The notes below the pieces were generated by a model. That model saw only the letters and a program-made list of their open reading frames with translations. It did not search any database and was not told where the DNA came from. 64,000 nt of DNA, taken from positions 434,001 to 498,000 of the forward strand of contig NZ_FXUG01000003.1 of assembly GCF_900182915.1 (NCBI RefSeq), in the 5' to 3' direction. Made by a program: the position numbers and the translations under genes. Below are positions 27,887-37,432 of this stretch, one piece after another. This DNA comes from Neorhodopirellula lusitana (GTDB lineage Bacteria; Planctomycetota; Planctomycetia; Pirellulales; Pirellulaceae). Position 1 is the stretch's first letter, and each line of letters opens with the position of its first letter.

Positions 27887-28591
27887 ATGGGCTTCCTTAA
27901 ACGCATCCTTCGTCCCAACAGCCAAGAAACCCCGAGCGCCCCTGTAGCGCCGGGTAGCTTCGAAAAACTGTCCGACGACGAACTACAAGTTCACATGGGT
28001 ATCAAAACCTATGGGGCATTCGAACTGACTGACGCAATTCGTCCTTCCTATGACATTCAAGTCTCACCACGCCAAGGCTTTCGCTACGACAAATACGTCG
28101 ACGAAGCCAGTGGAGCGACCACCCCAGTCATCATGGCTGCGGCATCTAAGTCACTTTTGATGGACACCTTCCTGGAAATGATTGACCACTTGGGCAATGT
28201 GGTCGACGTTGTTCTGGAAACAAGTCACCACAGCAGCTCGCATCACGAAGACCTCTATCGTGAGCACATTGACCTTCCGGTCCTGAAGAGCATCTTGATG
28301 GAATTCGAAGACGTGTTGCTGAATGATGGCTGCACGGGAATCGCGATCATCAACCCTGCCCAACAACAGGAAGTTCAGCTCGACGAGCACAAACTGTTAA
28401 TTGCTTACGGTGCACCGCTGGATGGCTTCCGCGAAACTCTGATCAGCCAAGATGTCTATCCGGACGACCAAATCCGCTTTATCACCGAAGCCGAACACGT
28501 CCACAGCAGCAGTGAACGACTGTACGATCGTTTCCAGCAGCTTAAGACTCGCCTAGGTGTCGAAGACGAATCGAACGCCGCCGCTTGGTAA
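27887..28591 (+). CDS. Conserved-looking cytoplasmic protein of unknown function
   Basis: 234 residues from the ATG at 27887 (a TTG four codons upstream is possible). No signal peptide or membrane helix. The sequence has a soluble alpha/beta look: SPRQGFRYDKYVDEASG, AAASKSLLMDTFLEMIDHLGNVVDVVLETSHH, a histidine/serine-rich turn (SHHSSSHHED), then FEDVLLNDGCTGIAIINP and KLLIAYGAPLDGFRETL, and it ends in a charged helix (SSSERLYDRFQQLKTRLG). No family was recognised. The alternation of helices and strands and the regular codon use support a real gene. It is followed after 94 bases by the MuiA-like gene on the same strand, with a small TGCCAA/TTGGCA hairpin (28611-28627) between them. Confidence 0.75.
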   Translation: MGFLKRILRPNSQETPSAPVAPGSFEKLSDDELQVHMGIKTYGAFELTDAIRPSYDIQVSPRQGFRYDKYVDEASGATTPVIMAAASKSLLMDTFLEMIDHLGNVVDVVLETSHHSSSHHEDLYREHIDLPVLKSILMEFEDVLLNDGCTGIAIINPAQQQEVQLDEHKLLIAYGAPLDGFRETLISQDVYPDDQIRFITEAEHVHSSSERLYDRFQQLKTRLGVEDESNAAAW

Positions 28592-28685
28592 CTTTCAGAC
28601 CAAAACGCATTGCCAATCCGTTTGGCATTTCACTTTAGCTAGACTGGGAAGTCTCTTCACTTCCCATCTGCCGCTGAGGTTTGCA

Positions 28686-30719
28686 ATGCGTGGTTTTCGA
28701 CTAGCCGGATATCTTCCGGCGTTCTTGTTCGTGGGGCTGATTGCCTCCACCACTTCGGCTCAATCACCCTCGACGTCGGAACCAACTTCCGTCGCAGGCT
28801 CCCACTCGCCCTCGGCCGATTCAGACGATAACGCAGCGACCGGCGAAATCGCCGAGGTCACTCTGTATCGAGACTCAGCCTTAGTGACGCGAGAAATCCA
28901 GATCAAACTGGACAAGGGATCGCGTGAAGTCGTTGTTCAAGGCCTTCCCGAACAACTGATCCCCAATAGCGTCTTCGCCGAAGGAACCGAAGCGATCGCG
29001 ATCCGCGCGGTCCGTGTGATCCAAGATCCCATCGACGGCAGTGTTCGAAAAGAGGTGCAACAGCTCGATGCCGAGCTGGCATCATTATCCAACGATCTTA
29101 AAGACCTCGTTCACGTTCAACAATTGACTCAAGGCCATCTCAGCGAGCTTGGGCAACTGTTCACGTTCACCCACAAGACCGTGCAAGACGATTTGAATCG
29201 CGGCGTCCTGGATGCTGACACGCTCAAAAGCATGTGGTCCCTGGTCCACGACCAACGCGAAGAACTCAGTGATCGCCTGCACTCTGTCGAACGGAAACGC
29301 GAAGAGATCAATGAAAAGATCCAGCAAACCAATCGCGAGCGTGCCAAGCTTACCGCAGGCTCTCCCAAAACCCGCTATAGCGCTCGAATCTTCGTCGATG
29401 TCGCTCCACCCGAAAACGCGGATGCCACCGACGCACAAACCAGCACCACGATTCGGCTCAGTTACAGCGTGCAAGGCTGCCAATGGTCGCCCCAGTATTC
29501 GATCAAGGGCGAAGTCGATTCGGATCAAGTCGCCCTTCGCTACGGCGCTATCATCCAACAACTCAGCGGCGAAGACTGGAACGGTGTGCAGCTAACACTG
29601 TCCACTGCATCGCCCTCCGTCAGTGCCTCGGGACCGACCCTCACCCCGCTGCGTGTCGCCGCCATCCCGCTACACCAAGCAAGCGAAGAAGTACGGGAAC
29701 TGCTCGAACGAGCCAACGACCCATTTGGCAACGACCTCAGCATTCAGTCCAACATGAGCCAGGCCAACCAACAAGCGATCCCAAGCCAATCCGCGGGCGG
29801 TGCGTACCTACAAAACAAACTGCAATCACTACGCAGCAAGCAACGCCAAGTCGAGTACTCCGCCCCCGGCACCAAAGGCCGTGCAGCAGAACAGAAACGG
29901 GACGTGGCCCTGAACCGAATTGCCGGTGAAATGCAAGAAATCGAACTGCGAGCCTCCTCCACCACCGCTCGTGGTCTCGCCGCCGATGCCGAAGACGAAG
30001 TGGCCAGCCAAACCTATCCGCTCGAAGGCGTTGTCAGCTTGCAGTCTCGACGCGAACAACAACTCGTTGAAATCGTCGACACCCAATTCGACGGCAAACT
30101 CTATCACACCGCCACTCCACTGTTATCCAGCTTCGCCTACCGTGAAGTGGAACTGAAAAACCATCTTAAGATCGGCTTGCTCAGCGGCCCCGCTTCGATT
30201 TATTTGGACGACCGATTCGTGGGCACCATGACTCTTCCGACCACCGCCAGCGGGCAACGCCTAACGATCGGCTTCGGTGCCGACGGACAAGTCCGCACGC
30301 GGCGCGAATTGGTCAGCAAAGAAGAATCGGTACAAGGCGGCAACAAACGGTTGCGTTCAACGTACAAACTAGTGGTCAACAATTTTAAAGACCGCGAAAT
30401 TCGTGTCCGGGTCCTCGACCGTATACCTCTGAGCGGCCAGTCTCAACAAACCAGTGTCGAACTGGGTGACACGTCTGCCCCCCTTAGCGACGATGCGTTG
30501 TACCTGCGCATGTTGCGTCCGCTCGGCATCCTGCGTTGGGACCTGGAAGTGCCAGAATCCAGTCACGGCAGCAAAGCCTTTGAGATTGTCTACACGTACA
30601 GCGTCGAGTTCGATCGCAGTCACGTGCTGTCTGTTCCGCCAGCAACCGACAAAGACCTTGCTGAACTGAATACTGGCGATGCATTCGGTGGTGGTATGGG
30701 TGGCGGCTTAGGCCAGTGA
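28686..30719 (+). CDS. MuiA-like protein (DUF4140/DUF4139), exported
   Basis: 677 residues from the ATG at 28686, preceded by GAGG at 28676-28679; the longer in-frame version lacks a signal peptide at its start. Signal peptide about 1-30 (LPAFLFVGLIASTTSAQS). DUF4140 follows at about 55-150 (EVTLYRDSALVTREIQIKL, GLPEQLIPNSVFAEG), then a coiled coil (about 165-240). DUF4139 begins near 250 (IRLSYSVQGCQWSPQYSIKG, EDWNGVQLTLSTASPS) and runs to the end, with a charged helical insert at about 375-450. The tail is Gly/Met-rich (GGGMGGGLGQ). The family is named after a mucoidy inhibitor homologue; biochemical function is not settled. A perfect palindrome covers the stop codon. Confidence 0.87.
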   Translation: MRGFRLAGYLPAFLFVGLIASTTSAQSPSTSEPTSVAGSHSPSADSDDNAATGEIAEVTLYRDSALVTREIQIKLDKGSREVVVQGLPEQLIPNSVFAEGTEAIAIRAVRVIQDPIDGSVRKEVQQLDAELASLSNDLKDLVHVQQLTQGHLSELGQLFTFTHKTVQDDLNRGVLDADTLKSMWSLVHDQREELSDRLHSVERKREEINEKIQQTNRERAKLTAGSPKTRYSARIFVDVAPPENADATDAQTSTTIRLSYSVQGCQWSPQYSIKGEVDSDQVALRYGAIIQQLSGEDWNGVQLTLSTASPSVSASGPTLTPLRVAAIPLHQASEEVRELLERANDPFGNDLSIQSNMSQANQQAIPSQSAGGAYLQNKLQSLRSKQRQVEYSAPGTKGRAAEQKRDVALNRIAGEMQEIELRASSTTARGLAADAEDEVASQTYPLEGVVSLQSRREQQLVEIVDTQFDGKLYHTATPLLSSFAYREVELKNHLKIGLLSGPASIYLDDRFVGTMTLPTTASGQRLTIGFGADGQVRTRRELVSKEESVQGGNKRLRSTYKLVVNNFKDREIRVRVLDRIPLSGQSQQTSVELGDTSAPLSDDALYLRMLRPLGILRWDLEVPESSHGSKAFEIVYTYSVEFDRSHVLSVPPATDKDLAELNTGDAFGGGMGGGLGQ

Positions 30720-30729
30720 GTCACTGGCC
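30711..30729. terminator. 19-bp palindrome over the MuiA stop codon, bidirectional terminator candidate
   Basis: GGCCAGTGA-G-TCACTGGCC, perfectly symmetrical; the TGA at 30717-30719 is the stop of the MuiA-like gene. It sits in a 31-base gap before the end of the convergent sulfatase gene. No T run follows, so termination is inferred from position and stability. Confidence 0.55.
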
Positions 30730-30750
30730 TTATCGGCTTTGAACTGATGC

Positions 30751-32565
30751 CTATCGTCGTGTCAGCATCATCAAGCGGAACTCCATGACCTGCGAGCCGG
30801 GCATTTCCAGAGCTCGCAGCGTCAATGGTCCCGCCCCCTTCTTGAGATCAATTGTCCCCAGCTTCAGCGAGCGAAAGTCCTTGACATAAGATTCCTTTCG
30901 CACTGCTCGGTCCTGTCCTTCACCAATGAGGGGCGGATCGTGAGCTTCCGTGATCGTCCCCTCCAACCGACTGTCACCGAAGCTCAATGCAATCGTGGCA
31001 CCCACATCGGCAACAGGACAAGCGTAGTGGATCTCAACATCGAAAGTCCCGTCGGCCGGAACCTGAACGTCCCACGTAACCACGTCATCCGTGTCGATCC
31101 AGTTTGTTAAATACGAACAGTTGGGATGTCGAGAAGATCGCTTGATGGCCCCGCTCGGGATGCCGTCGCGAGCCGGAATCTGAGTGTAACGGTAGTCTGG
31201 GTGACCGATGACAAATGGACGTTGATCGTTTCGTAAGCCAGGCAACATCTCTTCTCGCCAGGATCGGACAGCCGCCTTCAATTGACGAGTGGTTTCTTGA
31301 TGCTGCGAGGAAACGTCACTCCGTTGCCCCGGGTCGCTTTCCAATTCATACAACAAGCCTGCGTTGTCCAACAAAAATCGCTCCGTTCGCACTGCAACTT
31401 TTTTGTTCCAGTGCGTGAAGATCATTCGATCCTCCAGAGGATCGCCGGCACCTGTGAGCGGGGCTTTCAGAGAAACGCCATCGAGCGGCTTGTCACCGAC
31501 AACTTCGACCCCCGCCAAATCAGCCAGTGTCGGCAACAAATCAATCGCCGCCCCGTTGACGGATAATTGCTTCCCCGCCGAAATCACTCCTGGCCAGCGA
31601 ACAAGCATCGGCGATCGGACTCCGCCTTCATCAGTCGAACCCTTTCGCCCTTTCATATCACCGTTCCATCGCCGACCATTGGGCCCATTGTCACAAAAGT
31701 AGACGACGATTGTGTTTTCAGACACATCCAGTTCGTCGAGCTTCTTCAGCAACCGGCCAACATTCCAATCAATGTTCTCACACATTGCCAACGCGGCCCG
31801 CGTGTGGGCCAGCTCTTCTCGATCGGGTTCACGATCCCGCAATGCCAAGTCCGCGTCCGAGAACTTGCGATAGAAGCGATCGGGAACCTGCATCGGCGAA
31901 TGCGGTGTGTTGTAGGGCAAGTAAGCAAAGAACGGTTTGTCATGCTGCAAGCTGTCTTCAATGAAAGCAATCGCTTGGTCAGTGAAATCGTCGATACAGA
32001 AACCATTCCCGCGAACAAGCCGACCGTTTCGCTCAAACATCGGATCAAAGTACTGGCCCCAGTGCCCTGAGCAAAAACCATAGAACTGGTCAAAGCCACG
32101 CCCATTGGGGTGATACGGATACTGCATTCCGTTGTGCCATTTCCCAAACGCGCCCGTCGCATAACCACTCGCGCGGAAGGTATCGGCGATCGTCACCTCA
32201 TCAAGGTTCAATCGCTCCGCGCCCTCCGAAACGCCGGAAACACCGCCCCGCGGGTGATAGCGTCCCGTCAGAAACTCAGCCCGGGTGGGAGCACAAACGG
32301 GACAAACGTAAAAGCGATCGAAACTGGCTCCATCCGTTGCTAGCGAATCGATGTTCGGCGTGCTCAGGTTCATGTTGCCGTTAACGCTCAAATCTCCCCA
32401 ACCCTGATCATCGGACAGGATCACGACAACGTTCGGGAGTTCGTTGCCAACGCAAGTCGCCGCAAACGGCAGCACCGCAATCAACCCGCAAACAGGACGA
32501 AGCGCCGCAACAGCCCAAAGCGAAACCGTCCTCCAAAACACAACCTGATCAACAACGACTTTCAT
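30751..32565 (-). CDS. Secreted sulfatase (type I) with C-terminal beta-sandwich
   Basis: 604 residues from the ATG at 32563-32565 (GGAAG upstream; a longer in-frame start exists at 32631 but precedes the signal peptide). Signal/hydrophobic region about 10-40. Alkaline-phosphatase-like fold: metal site [15 protein letters not shown] (about 44-58), formylglycine motif CAPTR with Cys91, GKWHNG region near 150, [10 protein letters not shown] near 310. The protein lacks the [10 protein letters not shown] signature of the 32742 and 47917 sulfatases and is a separate branch. From about 450 a carbohydrate-binding-like sandwich follows ([35 protein letters not shown]). Expected to remove sulfate esters from a polysaccharide outside the cytoplasm after Cys-to-formylglycine conversion; the activating enzyme is not in the window. 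Confidence 0.92.
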   Translation of the reverse strand: MKVVVDQVVFWRTVSLWAVAALRPVCGLIAVLPFAATCVGNELPNVVVILSDDQGWGDLSVNGNMNLSTPNIDSLATDGASFDRFYVCPVCAPTRAEFLTGRYHPRGGVSGVSEGAERLNLDEVTIADTFRASGYATGAFGKWHNGMQYPYHPNGRGFDQFYGFCSGHWGQYFDPMFERNGRLVRGNGFCIDDFTDQAIAFIEDSLQHDKPFFAYLPYNTPHSPMQVPDRFYRKFSDADLALRDREPDREELAHTRAALAMCENIDWNVGRLLKKLDELDVSENTIVVYFCDNGPNGRRWNGDMKGRKGSTDEGGVRSPMLVRWPGVISAGKQLSVNGAAIDLLPTLADLAGVEVVGDKPLDGVSLKAPLTGAGDPLEDRMIFTHWNKKVAVRTERFLLDNAGLLYELESDPGQRSDVSSQHQETTRQLKAAVRSWREEMLPGLRNDQRPFVIGHPDYRYTQIPARDGIPSGAIKRSSRHPNCSYLTNWIDTDDVVTWDVQVPADGTFDVEIHYACPVADVGATIALSFGDSRLEGTITEAHDPPLIGEGQDRAVRKESYVKDFRSLKLGTIDLKKGAGPLTLRALEMPGSQVMEFRLMMLTRR

Positions 32566-32683
32566 TACTTGGTTCTTCCGCGAATTCCATAATCGATCAT
32601 TGGGTTGGCAAGCACGGGCCTGGCAAGACATTCAGCCGCTGGCAGGCCAGAGTCCTAGCCAAGCCGGCTTGATCCAAACAACA

Positions 32684-32718
32684 ACGCTCTCAGATGCGAA
32701 AAACCATCTAGAGAGCGT
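32684..32718 (-). terminator. Terminator of the 32742-34538 sulfatase gene
   Basis: ACGCTCTC (32684-32691) pairs with GAGAGCGT (32711-32718) and AGATG (32692-32696) with CATCT (32705-32709), one bulged A and an A-rich loop. On the minus strand it is followed by TTGTTGTTT. It lies 24 bases past the sulfatase stop, so the next sulfatase has its own promoter. Confidence 0.75.
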
Positions 32719-32741
32719 GCAGTGGCAAGAAGAACTCGATC

Positions 32742-34538
32742 TCAATCAAGTTTGGTGACAATGACATAAAAGGCACCCAGTTCGCCTTCGTTGATCTCGA
32801 AGAATGGAGCAAGTTGGTGCGAACCCTCCTTCATCTCAGTGACGAAAGTAACCTCCTCTGCGTCTGCGTTGACAGGCTTTCGTTCCAGGTCCTTGCCGTC
32901 GATTCGCAGAACCGCTTGAGTTGCCCCGATCGCGTTTCCTGGCGTGGCACGAAACGGCTCGGTCGCGCCGGGAACGTTGTCACCCGGTGGCAATTCCTTA
33001 TTGATCGCAGCCCCCGACTCGGCTGGCCAGCGACGCAACGACACCTGGTACTTGCCATCTCGAATCACCTTGACCGCCCAGTATCCAACGTGCTTCAGCT
33101 TCTCACCCTTGACCTGCTTTCGATCGGCTTGACGTACCATCGCCTGATTCCAAGGAGGATAAACCTTTTGAATCCAGTCGTGTGCGGTCAAGCTAACCAC
33201 CGGATGCTCGGGGTGGCCGAGATAAATCTCAGTGGTCTGCGAGAAGCTCGGCTCGAGCTCAGCCCACCATTTTTCGTAGAACGCTCGCATCGTCTCAACG
33301 ACTTCCGGATGCTCCTTCGCAATGTCATGTTTTTGACCTGGATCAACCGCGATCTCGTAAAGTTGTTTGCCGTTGATCAGTCGATATTTCTGTGACATGA
33401 CCGAACAGCTACGCCACTTGATGGGATCTCGTACTCGCTGGGAATCGCTGATCACGAAACGTTCCATCCATTCCACGTCCTGGTTTGGGTCCAGTAAAGC
33501 GGCAATCGAGACACCATCAAACTTGACGTTTTCCGGTTTCTTCACACCAGTCATTTCCAGCAGCGTTGGGACAATATCGACTGCGTGCGTTAGCGTGGGC
33601 ACGTCATGCTGTTCCGTGATTCCACCGGCGGGCCAGTGCAAAAAGAATGGCACCCGGTGACCGCCCTCGTAGGGACTACCTTTGCCAGCTTTCATCCCCG
33701 CGTTGTAGACCTTGGCTCCGCTGGCTGTACCGTTGTCGGTCGTGAATACAAAAATCGTATTTTCGGTAATGCCAAGATCGTCGATTAACTGACGAGTCTT
33801 GCCAACGTTGTCATCGATATTTGTGATCATGCCATAAAATGCGGCAATGCTGTCGGACTGCCCTTCGTACATCTCGGTGTACTTCGGCGGGCAATGCAGT
33901 GGCTTGTGCGGTGCGTTGGTCGAGATGTAGGCAAAGAAAGGTTTCTTTTGCTTTGCACATTTACTGATGAACTGATTCGCTTGCTCGAAAAAGACGTCCG
34001 TGCAAAAACCTTTGGCCGGAACGATCTTCCCGTTATGGAAATAGGAACCATCGAAATACGCGTTGTCCCAAACGTCTGGGGTCTGTCCGATGCCGCCGCC
34101 ACCATGCCGATAGACTTCCGTGAAGCCACGATCTTCTGGACGATAGGGGTAGTTGTCGCCCAGGTGCCATTTGCCAAACATGCCGGTCTCATAGCCTGAG
34201 TCCGTGAACATTTGGCCGACCGTGACTTCGTTCTCACGCAACATCGAACGCCCCATGATCGTATGCCAAACACCGGTGCGGTTAGTCCAGTGTCCAGTCA
34301 GCAGTGAACAGCGGGTCGGCGAGCAAGTCGGCGCCACGTGATAGTCGCTCAACCCCGAACTCTCGGATGCCAACTTGTCGATATTCGGAGTCTTGATGAT
34401 CGGATTGCCTGTACAAGCCAGGTCGCCATACCCTTGGTCATCCGAGATTACGAAGACAACATTGGGAGGTGCGGCGGCCACCGTCCCTGAAAGAAGCAAT
34501 CCGACCGCAAGCAGGCCAATACGAACATTCTGAGTCAT
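32742..34538 (-). CDS. Secreted sulfatase (type I), [10 protein letters not shown] subgroup
   Basis: 598 residues from the ATG at 34536-34538, where a clean signal peptide begins (MTQNVRIGLLAVGLLLSGTV, cut near AAA); an earlier in-frame ATG at 34661 adds 41 residues without export character. Metal site PNVVFVISDDQGYGD (about 25-39), formylglycine motif CSPTR with Cys72, then [45 protein letters not shown] and FTTDNGTASG near 300. The C-terminal about 150 residues form an extra domain (AHDWIQKVYPPWNQ, YWAVKVIRDGKYQVSLRRWP) shared with the sulfatase at 47917-49758, so the two are paralogues. Likely a periplasmic or secreted sulfate-ester hydrolase. It has its own terminator. Confidence 0.92.
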   Translation of the reverse strand: MTQNVRIGLLAVGLLLSGTVAAAPPNVVFVISDDQGYGDLACTGNPIIKTPNIDKLASESSGLSDYHVAPTCSPTRCSLLTGHWTNRTGVWHTIMGRSMLRENEVTVGQMFTDSGYETGMFGKWHLGDNYPYRPEDRGFTEVYRHGGGGIGQTPDVWDNAYFDGSYFHNGKIVPAKGFCTDVFFEQANQFISKCAKQKKPFFAYISTNAPHKPLHCPPKYTEMYEGQSDSIAAFYGMITNIDDNVGKTRQLIDDLGITENTIFVFTTDNGTASGAKVYNAGMKAGKGSPYEGGHRVPFFLHWPAGGITEQHDVPTLTHAVDIVPTLLEMTGVKKPENVKFDGVSIAALLDPNQDVEWMERFVISDSQRVRDPIKWRSCSVMSQKYRLINGKQLYEIAVDPGQKHDIAKEHPEVVETMRAFYEKWWAELEPSFSQTTEIYLGHPEHPVVSLTAHDWIQKVYPPWNQAMVRQADRKQVKGEKLKHVGYWAVKVIRDGKYQVSLRRWPAESGAAINKELPPGDNVPGATEPFRATPGNAIGATQAVLRIDGKDLERKPVNADAEEVTFVTEMKEGSHQLAPFFEINEGELGAFYVIVTKLD

Positions 34539-34972
34539 GGGGGGTCTCACAATAGGATGAAGGTTCAAGCAGAAAAGGTTAAGAAAACTGGCGAGTTGCC
34601 AGCGGACGCGACCAATCACCGAGAACACGGAAAACAACTGCTCGTTTCGGGTTGATCGCACAACCGGGCTTAGCAGAAAAACGGGCTAACTCCGAAACCA
34701 ACAGGAGATGGCCACACCGACAAAATCGGTACACCAGTGTAAAGGCTACACGATTTTATATCGCGAATGTTCTCGCGATCTCTCTCCAACCACCCCGCTG
34801 CAAAACGACAACGAGGACACTGGTACAAGAATACCGCCTGCTGACAGCCACATACAAATCATTCTGACAACCGCAAAAACTCGACTGCCGCGATTCGCTT
34901 CCCGGGGAAAATCTTGACGATAGAAAGACCACAAACCGACGAATGGGCGTGGCCATCTCACTTACATCGCGG
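34539..34972. other. Intergenic region between two sulfatase genes, two small hairpins
   Basis: 434 bases with no supported gene. Two adjacent small hairpins lie at its middle: ACCGA-CAAAA-TCGGT (about 34717-34731) and GTGTA-AAGGC-TACAC (34737-34751). They may end transcription of the upstream minus-strand sulfatase; the remainder should hold the promoter of the downstream one. Confidence 0.45.
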
Positions 34973-36685
34973 CTACTGGGCAGCGTCGTATTCCGCCTCG
35001 GTCATCCAGTACAGATCTTTCCAGTAGCCTGTATCGTTGGCTGACATGTCCCCTGGGGTCGTTCGTCCCGAAGCAACAATTTGAGTGATTGTCTTGGTCA
35101 AGCGATCAACAATCTCAGGATGCTGATCCGCGACGTTGTCGGTTTCAGCCCGATCCTGTTTCAAATTGTATAGCTGCATCTGATTCTTCTCGTCGGGCAA
35201 AACCATTTTCCAATCGCCCTCCGTGATCGCATAACGCAAGTCGCCTCCACTGTTGGCATGCGTGATCAGTGGCAAACGGGTTCCCGCGTCCCCCGCCGTT
35301 CGCAGCTCATCAGCAAAACTCTGGCTATCCTCACCCGCATTGTCAGGCACCGGCGCGTTTAAGATCTCGGCAAACGTGGCCAATAAATCCGTCTGCCCCA
35401 CCAGCCGATCGCAAGTGCGCCCGGGCTCACTGATACCGGCCGGCCAACGAGCCAAAAACGGAACACGGTGCCCACCTTCATAGACCGAACGCTTCCCCTG
35501 ACGGAGCCCGCCTCGACTATCGTGCCCAAACTTTTCCAGCCGCCCTGACCAAGACTTCTCCGGCCCGTTGTCACTTGTGTAAACGATCAACGTGTTCTCG
35601 TCCAAACCAGCTTCTTCAAGGCACTTCAAAACACGTCCGACGTGATAGTCTGTTTCAATCACAAATTCGCCATACGCACCCGCATCGCCCTTGCCATGAA
35701 ACTCTGGCAACGGGCACACCGGATAATGAGGTGACGTGTAGGGCAGATAAAGAAAGAACGGCTTTCCCGCTTTTGCATCCGCCGCCTTGTCACCGATCCA
35801 ATCAATCGCCTTGTCGGTAAAGCGAGTCAAGCATTGGTTGTCAATGAAGTTCTCGGCAATCTCAAACCCTCGTTTGATAGTCCGAGTCGGATCCTTCGAA
35901 GGTCCTGCACTGGTTTCATAAGGCGGCATGATCCGGTAATCCATGTGCCGAGGATTCTTTTTCTTGTTCGAGTACATCGTCGGTGGAACCGCGGCATACC
36001 GCCCCTCAAACCAAGCCAAGATCCCATAATTCAGCGATGCCGGGATCCCAAAGAAGTAGTCGAATCCTTTATCCAGCGGCATGTCCTGAACTGGCTGCGT
36101 CCAGTCGCGATTCTTAGGTGTCCCTGGAAAGTCCATCCCCAAGTGCCACTTACCAACCATCCCGGTCTGGTAGCCCTGTGATTGAAGCAAAGACGCCAAA
36201 GTCATCCGGCCATCAACGATCATGCATTCGCCTTCCGCTCCCATAACACCTTGCTTTCGCTTGGTACGCCAAGGGTAACGACCGGTCAGCAAACCGTAGC
36301 GAGACGGGGTGCATACTGAATCTGCACTGTGCCCATTCGTAAACGCAACCCCTTCCTTCGCCAGCCGATCAAGATTCGGTGTCTGGAACTTCGCCTCTGG
36401 GTTAAGTGCACTGACATCGCCATACCCCTGGTCATCGGTCAGAATCACGATGATGTTTGGGCGGACAGCCAAGTCGGCTCCTACTGGCGATTCAGCCCGT
36501 AATGGGGTTTGATTCGCGATCATCACAAGAATCCCGGCCACCGCAGGAAAGCTAAAAGCAGCGATCCGGAGCAACCAATGACGCGTGAGCTCTCGATGGT
36601 GATTGAGTATTGCCTGGCCAGAAACCAGCCTCTTGCTGAGGAACTTGAACATATTGAATCCCATTCTTCGGATGATAAATGTCAA
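34973..36685 (-). CDS. Secreted sulfatase (type I), arylsulfatase A-like
   Basis: 570 residues from the first ATG (36683-36685); starts at 36664 or 36652 are equally possible and would shorten the basic N-terminus before the hydrophobic segment IAAFSFPAVAGILVMIANQT. Metal site [20 protein letters not shown], formylglycine motif CTPSR (Cys125 in this numbering) within DSVCTPSRYGLLTGRYPWR, then GMVGKWHLGMDFPG, YLPYTSPHYPVCPLPEF and VYTSDNGPEKSW. The insert DYFFGIPASLNYG is typical of arylsulfatase A-like enzymes. It ends with a short helical tail (YWKDLYWMTEAEYDAAQ) and no accessory domain. It is more distant from the other sulfatases in the window, pointing to another sulfation position or sugar. 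Confidence 0.91.
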   Translation of the reverse strand: MTFIIRRMGFNMFKFLSKRLVSGQAILNHHRELTRHWLLRIAAFSFPAVAGILVMIANQTPLRAESPVGADLAVRPNIIVILTDDQGYGDVSALNPEAKFQTPNLDRLAKEGVAFTNGHSADSVCTPSRYGLLTGRYPWRTKRKQGVMGAEGECMIVDGRMTLASLLQSQGYQTGMVGKWHLGMDFPGTPKNRDWTQPVQDMPLDKGFDYFFGIPASLNYGILAWFEGRYAAVPPTMYSNKKKNPRHMDYRIMPPYETSAGPSKDPTRTIKRGFEIAENFIDNQCLTRFTDKAIDWIGDKAADAKAGKPFFLYLPYTSPHYPVCPLPEFHGKGDAGAYGEFVIETDYHVGRVLKCLEEAGLDENTLIVYTSDNGPEKSWSGRLEKFGHDSRGGLRQGKRSVYEGGHRVPFLARWPAGISEPGRTCDRLVGQTDLLATFAEILNAPVPDNAGEDSQSFADELRTAGDAGTRLPLITHANSGGDLRYAITEGDWKMVLPDEKNQMQLYNLKQDRAETDNVADQHPEIVDRLTKTITQIVASGRTTPGDMSANDTGYWKDLYWMTEAEYDAAQ

Positions 36686-37432
36686 TTGGAAACCAATTCT
36701 ACATTGTCATCGTTGCACGGTGGTAATCCGTGCCAAGATCACGTGAGCGTGCAGCATCTATCTTGGCTGGACACACCAAAAGCGAGTTCCTAAGCAGATA
36801 GCCACCGTCAGCAATACGAAGGCTCCGCTAAAAGTGCTCTTCCATGTCGAGATCCAGATTCGTCAGCGGTGGCGACATCTCGTCGAAGCCACGTTTAGCA
36901 CTTCAAGAAGCCATCGCCAGCGGAAACACAAAATCACCGCTGCCCCTGCCCTGTTCAATCTTGAATCAGACACTGGCTCGAAGAACAATGTCCAGACCGA
37001 TCAACGCAAACCAGCTGAGTGCCGACGATCCCAATCAGCTTCCCAAGGGGCAAAAGATCATACGACTGGCCAATCGCTAGCATGGCATCAGAGTTCTCAA
37101 GGTCCTGGCGAACTCCCTGATGGGAAGCACCACGACAAGAACTACACTTAGAAACCCGCAAGCGAGGTAGCGGATTCGACATCACGTTGACCACACGGGT
37201 AGAATCCGTAAAGCTCAAATAGCGATAGCGGTTTCAACTCGATCACCGAAGACACGTAAGGATTGCCAAAGCAGACCGAAACGACACTTGCCAAAATCGG
37301 TGAACTCCCGAGACCTGATTCACTTCATTGCAAATTGTCCTAGTCGTCTTCGCAAGAGCAGCCATTTGCCACGGACAGGTGACGCTACAAAACTCCAAAT
37401 TCACTATCGAAATACACGTTATGGAACTCAAC
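36686..37432. other. Divergent 0.7 kb region, no supported gene
   Basis: Lies between the sulfatase (minus) and the GH43/GH117-like gene (plus), so both promoters should be here. Short open frames occur on both strands (for example minus 36955-37218) but are broken by stops and have no recognisable product; decayed coding sequence cannot be excluded. No strong hairpin or direct repeat noticed. Confidence 0.5.

Noticed and set aside
36955-37218. Minus-strand 87-codon frame in the divergent gap, possibly a decayed gene
   Set aside because: No recognisable domain and stops in all frames around it; decayed coding sequence could not be shown.
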